A DNA stretch of 64,000 nt. It comes from Aporrectodea caliginosa. Taxonomy: Eukaryota; Annelida; Clitellata; Crassiclitellata; Lumbricidae. The position numbers and the translations under genes are program-made. A model generated the notes under the pieces. The model was not told where the DNA came from, made no database searches, and saw nothing but the letters and a program-made list of their open reading frames with translations. Of the stretch, positions 47,101 to 56,100 are shown one piece after another. Within the stretch, counting starts at the first letter, position 1, and each line of letters starts with the position of its first letter. Location: positions 186,001 to 250,000 of the forward strand of contig JACEVL010000273.1 in the NCBI GenBank assembly GCA_020284085.1. Reading direction: 5' to 3'.

Positions 47101-50100
47101 GGAGAAATACATACGACGATACCATTACGGAAATCAGTAGTCATGGGGAAAAAATTACTGACCCAATAATTATAGCTGAAAGGTTTAACCAATATTTCAA
47201 TAACGTGGGCTCACAACTTGCATCTAGTATACCGCCAGCCCCAGTAAAGTACACTGAGTACCTTAAATCCCCGGTTCTAAACTCCATTTATTTTAACCCT
47301 ATTACACCTGGTGAAGTTAGTAGTGCTATTGATTCCTTAGACCCATCTAAAAGCTCAGGTCCGGAAGATTTCCCTATAAAAGTACTTAAGACTTGCTCCT
47401 TGGAAATCTCTACAGCCCTAACTAACATCTTTAATAATTCTTTATCTGCAGGGATATTCCCCAACCAATTAAAAATTGCACAGATAGTCCCTGCTTTTAA
47501 AGCCGGGGATAAATTCCAGGTGAGCAATTATCGACCGATTTCTGTACTGTCTCCACTGTCTAAGATTTTTGAAAAATTAGTTTATGTCAGGCTATTATCA
47601 TTTATCTCTAAAAATAAAGTATTGGGTGATGAACAGTTTGGTTTCCGAAGTAAACTTTCTACCTATATGGCTCTTCTTGAACTCACTGATGGGATAAGTA
47701 AATCTATTGATGAACGTAAATTAACAGTTGGTATCTTCCTGGACCTAGCGAAAGCTTTCGATACTGTAAATCACAAAATACTGTTAGATAAATTACAATA
47801 CTACGGAATTAGAGGTACACCCCTAAAATGGTTTGCTGATTACCTGACTGATAGAATGCAATATGTTGTGATCAATAAAAACTACTCCAGCATGCTCACA
47901 GTCAAGTGTGGAGTCCCCCAGGGGTCTGTTTTAGGTCCTTTACTGTTTATTCTGTATGTTAATGATTTACAGAGTGCTACATCATTAAAGCTAATTATGT
48001 TTGCTGATGATACTAATATCTTTGCCACAGGAACTGATCTCCCTAAACTAACCAATACCATTAATGATGAATTAACTTCTATAAACCATTGGTTTTCTGC
48101 AAATTTATTATCACTCAACCTTCAAAAGTCCAATTATATGATCTTTGGTAATAGGAAGAAATATGATGCTGGCTATGAAATATCTGTCAATAATGTTAAA
48201 ATACCCTGTGTCCATGAAACGAAATTCCTTGGTGTAATTATCAATGACAGGCTTAAATGGAATAACCACATAGATATGATTGCAACAAAGATATCTAAAG
48301 TCGTTGGCATTTTGAGAAGGGCTAGTTGTGTTCTGGCATTGGACAGCTTAAAACTCTTATACCATACACTTTTGGAACCATATCTAACCTATTGTTGTGT
48401 AGTCTGGGCCTCGCCCCATGAAATGCCTGGTTTGGAACGCATACTAAAACTCCAGAAGAGGGCAGTCCGGACTATCACTGGATCTCCATACAGGGCGCAT
48501 TCTACCCCTCTCTTTGCCCAACTTGGCATCTTGAAGATACATGACCTAAGTTACACATACCTAATGCTGTTTATGTTTAAATTTAAACATAATATTCTGC
48601 CTCCGTTGTTTGAGAATTACTTCACATTAGTGTCTCACATTCATACATTAAATACACGCAGTTCCCACAGATATGCTATCCCTTTTGCCCGAACTACCTG
48701 TCGCTACAATTGCTTGAGAATAATTGGACCACGTCTTTGGAACTCCTTGCCTGTAGATATTTCAAGTGAAAGTAGTGTAACAAAGTTTAGAGCTAAAATA
48801 AAAGAATCCCTGATTCTGAGATATAATTCTGTATGTTAATACAAAAAAAAAAAAAAAATTACCACATTACCACATAATGACATCCTATGTTTTATGTTGG
48901 AAGTATTATGGAATACCCAGTATAATGAGCTAACTTTGCAACTGCACTGATCTTTGAGCTGTTTCCGATGAATGTAAATTATGCATAAAATTGGATAAAC
49001 ATGTATATTAATGACTGTAAAATTGGCACTTGTAAACAGATGAAATTGCATGCAAATATTTATAAATATTGAAAATATTAGCGAAAGAGCTGATTGTTAT
49101 TAAGCACAAAGCATGCAAACATCGCATTGCATAAAAGTATGACAGCCGACCGTTAGGATTATCCATAGCTTCGTAATCAACACTTAACACGAAGGCAAAC
49201 AATTTAGGTTACCTTCGCAATGTCCAGACATATTTACGAAGATAACTTTGCATTCACATATGTAACTGCCAATATTGTTAACGCAGTTTTCTGATGTTGG
49301 ATTACACGATGATGTACCCGATTTACATTCGTCGACATCTACAGTATATCATAATATTAACTTAAGTGAAATAGAATGTCCTGGGGTCATATCATGTTAA
49401 GCAGTGTCCTAAAAATTACAAATATATTTCTAAGTGTGGAACAAATCATTTTATTTAAAAGTCTTGTATTGGAAATTTGTAACGCTGTTTTATGGTTTCA
49501 AGTGAACAATTCTTTTATTTAAAAGTCTTGTATTGGAAAGTTTTAACGCTGTTTGTAACTCCAAATGAACAATTTCTTCATAGCTAAGCAATCATGAAAG
49601 GTTAAAGATGCATGCTGACGCTTAAAAAAATTAAAAAATAATTAGCCAAATGGGTGCGTCAGTAAGCAAAACATGCAAACATAACTTTACATAAAAGTAT
49701 GACTTTGTCTTCTAAGATAAGACATAACGTCCTAATCAACACCTAACACCAAAGACGCACAATTTAAGTTACCTTCGCAATGTCCAGACATATTTACGAA
49801 GCCAACGTTGCATTCACATATGTAACTTCCAATACTATTAACGCAGTTTTCTGATGTTGGATTACACGATGATGTAATCGATTTGCATTCGTCGACATCT
49901 GCAGTATATCATAATATTAACGTGCGTGTTTAAAAGCAGTTGCAAAAAAACTACCAGCTGGAAGTGCGACCTAATAATATAAAATTTTTCTGGCGCCATA
50001 TCATGCTAAACAGTATCATCATAATTACAATATATTTCTCCTCATTTATCAGAATCTTACGGAGTTGTTGCAAAATAAGTACTATAAAGAGACAGTCGAA

Positions 50101-53100
50101 ATGCAGATATAGGCCGATTTCCTTTTCTTATCCTTGTAAGAGCGCGGATAACCAGCCCTACACGGACTGATTGACTTCATGTGTGGCTGCGAAATGTATC
50201 TTTTTACAAAGATCTATTTCAGTGAGGCATACGAGAGGATCGTTTCTATATTCGTCTATAATAGCCAATCATTTTAAAGTATTTGACGCTGCAGGACAAA
50301 TTATTGCATTTAAAAGTATTGTAATGGCAAATTTGACGCTGTTCGCAGTTCATATCTAAACGGTCGTAGTAAAGCAACCATAAAGACGGATGAAAATTCA
50401 TGTTGACAATTTATGAATAGGATATACAAAATAGCCAATATTGGAGCCCGTTATTATGCCCAAAGTATGCGTATAACTCTTTAAATAAAGAGGTGACTTC
50501 GACTTCTAAGATTAGCCATAGCTTCGTAGCCAACACTGAACATGAAAGGCACACAATGTAAGTTACCTTCGCACTCTCCACACATATTTACAAAGCCAAC
50601 GGTGCATTCACATATGTAACTGCCAATATTGTTTACGCAGTTTTCTGATGTCGGATTACACGATGATGTACCAGATTCGCATTCGTCGACATCTACAGTA
50701 TATCATAGTATTAACTTGAGTCGTTAAAAGAGGTGACACAAAGCTGACAGCTCTGAATTACAGGACTTGCCTATTACCCTTTGGTTTATTTCGGGTCCAA
50801 TAAAAATGCTTGGTGAAAAAATAAAATAAGTGTTTGTGGACAAATTGTTCAAGGTCGTTACGATTAATGCCCGCGGTCATAAGACTTAGGCCAAGCGACA
50901 CCGAACCATCATTTCAAACAGTTTTCCAAGTTACAACAAAGTCATTGAGTGAGTTCTCATGCAAAAAGGGTATGTAGCTTATCAACAAAATCAGAGGAGG
51001 AACAGACATAGATAGGTTAGAAACATTACGTAGTATGAAAGAGACAGTCGTGCGTATGAATCGAAGATACAGACTTCATTTTCTTATCCATGTCGTGCCA
51101 GTGCCGACTACCAACCCTCTTCCAACTCACTGACTGCATGTGTAGGTACCATATTTGTCTTAGACAAAGTTATTCATCAGTAGCGCATATATGAGAGAGT
51201 CGCTTGTACATACGTATATGGTCAATATATTTTGAACGGCAGAAAAATTATTTTATTTAAAGTCTTGTGGTAATTTTGACGCTGATTGTGGTTGGAAATG
51301 AACAATTCCTTCATAGCTAAGCCATCCTGAAAGGCATGAAAATGCATGCTGACGCTTTACGAAATGCTGAAAAAATAGCCCAAGTGGATGCACATCATAA
51401 AGCCCAAAACTAACAAACACCGCTTTACATAAAAGGATGACTTCGACTTCTAAGATTAGGCCTACCTATGACTTCGTAATCAACTAATTATCATGAAAGG
51501 CACACAATTTAAGTTACCTTCGCAATGTCCAGAAATATTTACGAAGCCAACTTTGCATTCACATCTGTAACTGCCAATATTGTTAACGCAGTTTTCTGAT
51601 GTTGGATTACACGATGATGTACCCGATTTACATTCGTTGACATCTGCAATATATCATAATATTAACTTGCGTCGTTAAAAGCAGTTGCAACAAGTCTACC
51701 AGATGCTGGAAGTGCGACTCAAGTGACATAGAATATTTCTGGCACCAAATCATGCTAAGCAGTATTCCTAATAATATAAAAAATATATTTGTAAATGCAG
51801 GACAAACTATTTCATTCGAAAGTATTGTATTGGCAAATTTGACGCTGTTTGGCACTTCATAACTATGAACTTTTCGGTCGTAATAAAGCAATCACAAAAC
51901 GAAGGAAAATGCATGCTATTATTTTATGAATATTTAAAACATGGCTCAAATGGGAGCCGTCATTAATCCAAAAATATGCGTACAACTCTTTAAATAAAGA
52001 GGTGACTTCGACTTTTGAAATTAGTAATCAACACTTAACATGAAAGGCAAACAATTTGAGTTACCTTCGCAATGTCCAGACATATTCACAAATCCAACAT
52101 TGCATTCACATCTGTAACTGCCAATGTTGTTAACGCAATTTTCTGATGTTGGATTACACGTTGATGTATCCGATTTGCATTCGTCGACATCTGCAGCATT
52201 ATCATAATATTAACTTAAGTGAAATAGCATGTTTTTGAGGTCATATCATGCTAAGCAGTGTACTAATAATCACAAATATATTAACCTGTGTTGTTAAATG
52301 TAGGACAAATTATTTAAAAATCTTGCAGTGGTAAGTTTAAGGCCGTTTCTGGTTCCAAGTGAACAAGTCCTTTATAGGTGAGCAATCAAGAAAGCATGAA
52401 GAAGCATGCTGATATTTTGAGAATATTTAAAAAATAGCTCAAGTGGCTGCTCGTCATTAAGCACAAAATATGCAAGCATCGCTTTACATATAAGGATGAC
52501 TTCGACTTTTAGGATTGCCCATAACCGTAGTCAAAATTTAACAGGAAAGGCACACAACTTAGCATTACCTTCGCAATGTCCAGAGATATTTACGAAGCCA
52601 ACGTTGCATTCGCATATGTATCTGCCAATACTGTTAACGCAGTTTTCTGATGTTGGATTACACGATGTATTGCCCCATTTACATTCGTCGACATCTGCAG
52701 TATATAAAAATTATTAACTTGCGTCGTTATAAGCAGTTGCAACAAGACTACAGTGCAGAAAGTGCAGAAATTATGCGGCTAAAGTAACATAGAATGTCTC
52801 TGGCGCCACATCATGCCAAGCAGTATCCTAATAATTACAAATATATTTCAAATTGCAGGACAAATTATTTATTTTAGAAGTATTGTGTTGGCAAATTTGA
52901 CGCTGTTCATAATTTCATTTGAACTATTCGGTCGTAGTTATTCAATCATAATGCATGCTAATATTTTATGAATATTTCAAAAATAGCCCAAATGCGAGTG
53001 CTTCATTAAGCCCACAATTCGCATGCAACTCTTTAAATAGAGATATGACTTCGACTTTTAAGATTAAGTGTAGCTTCGTAATCAACACTTAACACGAAAG

Positions 53101-56100
53101 GCACACAATATAAGTTACCTTCGCACTGTCCACACATATTAACGAATCCAACGTTGCATTCACATCTGTAACTGCCAATATTGTTAACGCAGTTTTCTGA
53201 AGTTGGATTACACGATGATGTACCCGATTGACATTCGTCGACATCTGCAGCATATCATAATATTAACACGCGTCGTTAAAAACAGGTTACACGAAGCTAG
53301 TAGGGCTGCATTTCAGAACTTTCCGATTACTCTTAGTTTATGCTGGGACAAAATTATAATGCTTGGACAGATATAGGCTAAGTGCTTGTGGAGAAATTGG
53401 TCAAGGTCGTTACGTTAAGTCCACTAAACAGATTCTTACCTACAGTCGCAAGACTTAGGCCAAGAGCGGTACCGATTGATCGCCATTTCATTCAGTTGCA
53501 ATAGTGTTTTCGAAGTTGCACAAAGGCATTGAGTGATTCCTTGTTTTAATACATTATGCTTCTCATCACTTATCAAAATCTCAAAAGGTATTAATGAAGT
53601 AAGATTATGTAGTGTAAGAGAGGCAGCCATGCGTATGAACTGTGGATATAGACTTCATTTGTTATATTTGTACCAGCGCGGACAACCAGGCCTTTGACCA
53701 CTGGTGTAGGACCCATGTGTGTTTTGGCAGAGTTCTGCTTCAACAACGCATAAGAGAGAATCGTTTCTACATTCGTTTATGTGTAGTGTCATTTCAAACT
53801 GCAGGGCAAATTAGTTCATTCAAGTCTTGTATTGGTAAATTTGACCATGTTTATCGCTTCATTTGAGCCATTCTTTCGTAGCTAAGCAGTGATAAAACGG
53901 ACAACAATGCATATCAACTTTTTACGAATATTCAAAAATTGGCCCAACCAGGAGCTCGTCATCGAGCCCACAATAATTATGCGAGCATCGCTTTACATAA
54001 AGGATGACTTCGACTTTTGAGATTAGCCATAACTTCGTAATCAACACTTTACACGAAAGGCACACAATTTCAGTTACCTTCGCACTGTCCAGATGCAGGC
54101 CTATTTGCGAAGCCAACTTTGCATTCACACCTGTAACTGCCAATATTGTTAACGCAGTTTTCTGATGATGGATTACACGTTGATGAACACGATTTACATT
54201 CGTCGACATCTGCAGCACATATAATAATAATATTAACTTTCCATCACTAAAAACAGTTGCCACAAATTTCCGGAGCAGGAAGTGCGACTTCAATAATATG
54301 AGATGTTTCTACAGTAGTGTCATATCATGCTAAAACAGTAGTATCCTAATAATTACAAAATGTCACAGCTATTAATGAAGAAAAAAAAATAAATGAACTA
54401 TGAAATGTTTTCGACCTCATTTTCTTATCCTTCTTGCTCCAGTGCGGATAGCCAGCTGTCCTCCGACTGACTGATTGACTGACTGCGTGTGTAGCTGCGA
54501 TATATATATTTTTTTTACAAAGTTCTGTTTCAATGAGGCATACCAGAAGATTGTTTCTACATACGTATGTATGTCAAATATACTTGAAACTGGAAGATAA
54601 ATTATTTCATTTAAAAGATGGTAGTGGCAAATTTGACGCAGTTATTCAAAGTATTTTTTTAGCAGCTAAGTAATGATAAAAACGAATTAAACTGCATGCT
54701 TTTTACGAATTTTGACAAAATTTCCCAAATGTTTGCTTGCCATGCATGAAGCCCACAATATGCCAGCGTCGCTTTACATAGAAAGATGACTTAGCCATAA
54801 CTTCGTAATCAACGCTTAACACGAAAGGCACACAGTTTTAGTTACCTTCGCACTGTCCAGTTATATTTACGAAGCCAACGTTGCATTCACATATGTAACT
54901 GCCAATATTGTTGACGCACTTTTCTGATGTTGGACTACACGATGTATTGCCAGATTTGCATTCGTCGACATCTGCAGTGTAACATAATTTTATTTAATTT
55001 GCGTCGTTAAAAGGGATTGCAACAAAACTACGTACCAAAGCTGGAAGGGCGACCTAAGTAACATAGAATGTTTTCTGGCGTCGTAATTATCATGATAAGA
55101 AGTTTCCTAATAATTAAAAATCGCTAATTTGAGTCCATTACGCAGATTCAAAAGACTTAGGCCAAGCGCTGCTCCGATAGATCATCGTTTCACACAGCTC
55201 TTTTAGTGACGTCGAAGTTGCACAATGGCATTGAGAATGTGATAATATTTTTGTCTTCACTTGACAGAATCTTAAGAATTTATTATTAATGAAGTCAAAT
55301 TATGAACTATAAGAGAGGCGACCATCGTATGAGGTGTTAACGGCTTCATTTTCTTATACCTTATCGTACGAATTTATACAACCATCCCTCTCCGTCGCCG
55401 TTTTATCATCCGACAGTCTTTGTACGTTCAGTGAATTGAGTCATTATAGCTATGTCATTTGGCTAGGAGGTGCAAGTGGAATCCAATTCTTCAACCAAAT
55501 TTAGACCTTCTTCCGTTAGATTTACTACTCAGCACACCAAAGGCCAAACTATTGCGCACCGGTTATATACTTTACCTGTGCATAGTTCTCGGTTACCCAT
55601 CCTTTGGAAACCTTGTTTGCATCGACATCGTGAAACATTCATATAATTTAAGTCAATAACGTTACAATTCTCATTCCATTTGCAGTCTGTATCATTTGAG
55701 CACCATAATATGTCTGCGGTCACTGAATAACATAGAAAAATAAAAGCAATTAAGTCTCGCACGTTATTCTAGCCTAAACTTTCTTTCATAATTATGTGTT
55801 TGTACTATTAGGTATAAATTTTTATTACGTCGTTTGTACTATATTCGGAATTTGGACGGAGGTGTTAGCTTAGTAGGCTTAGGTGGCTTGCGCAAATTCA
55901 TATCTAGTCCGGCGATATGGGATATGGGCGTAACTTGACTGAATAAATCCTCATAATTACTTACGAGTACTATACCAACGCTTATAGTTTCGGTCCTCTA
56001 TGTTCAGCTGAAACTTCATCTTAACTAACATCAGTCAAATTTGAGCGATCCCGAGGCTTTCATGAAATTTAATATCACATACAGCGAGCTACGTAATAAA

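Larger units (their letters stand above)
44690..48857 (+). mobile_element. Nearly complete non-LTR retrotransposon (CR1/L2 group)
   Basis: About 4.2 kb: the C-terminal part of ORF1, a spacer, ORF2 with PHD-like finger, endonuclease and reverse transcriptase, and a 16-base poly(A) run at 48842-48857. The 5' end is cut within ORF1, as usual for LINE insertions. It lies in the intron between cbEGF-9 and cbEGF-10 of gene A, in the opposite direction. No target duplication was recognised. High coding integrity indicates recent insertion. The exact clade needs a tree. Confidence 0.93.

Noticed and set aside
41850..54971. CRISPR-like array of regularly spaced repeats
   Set aside because: The regular repeats are cbEGF exons with splice sites and intron spacers of 370-830 bp in an animal genome.
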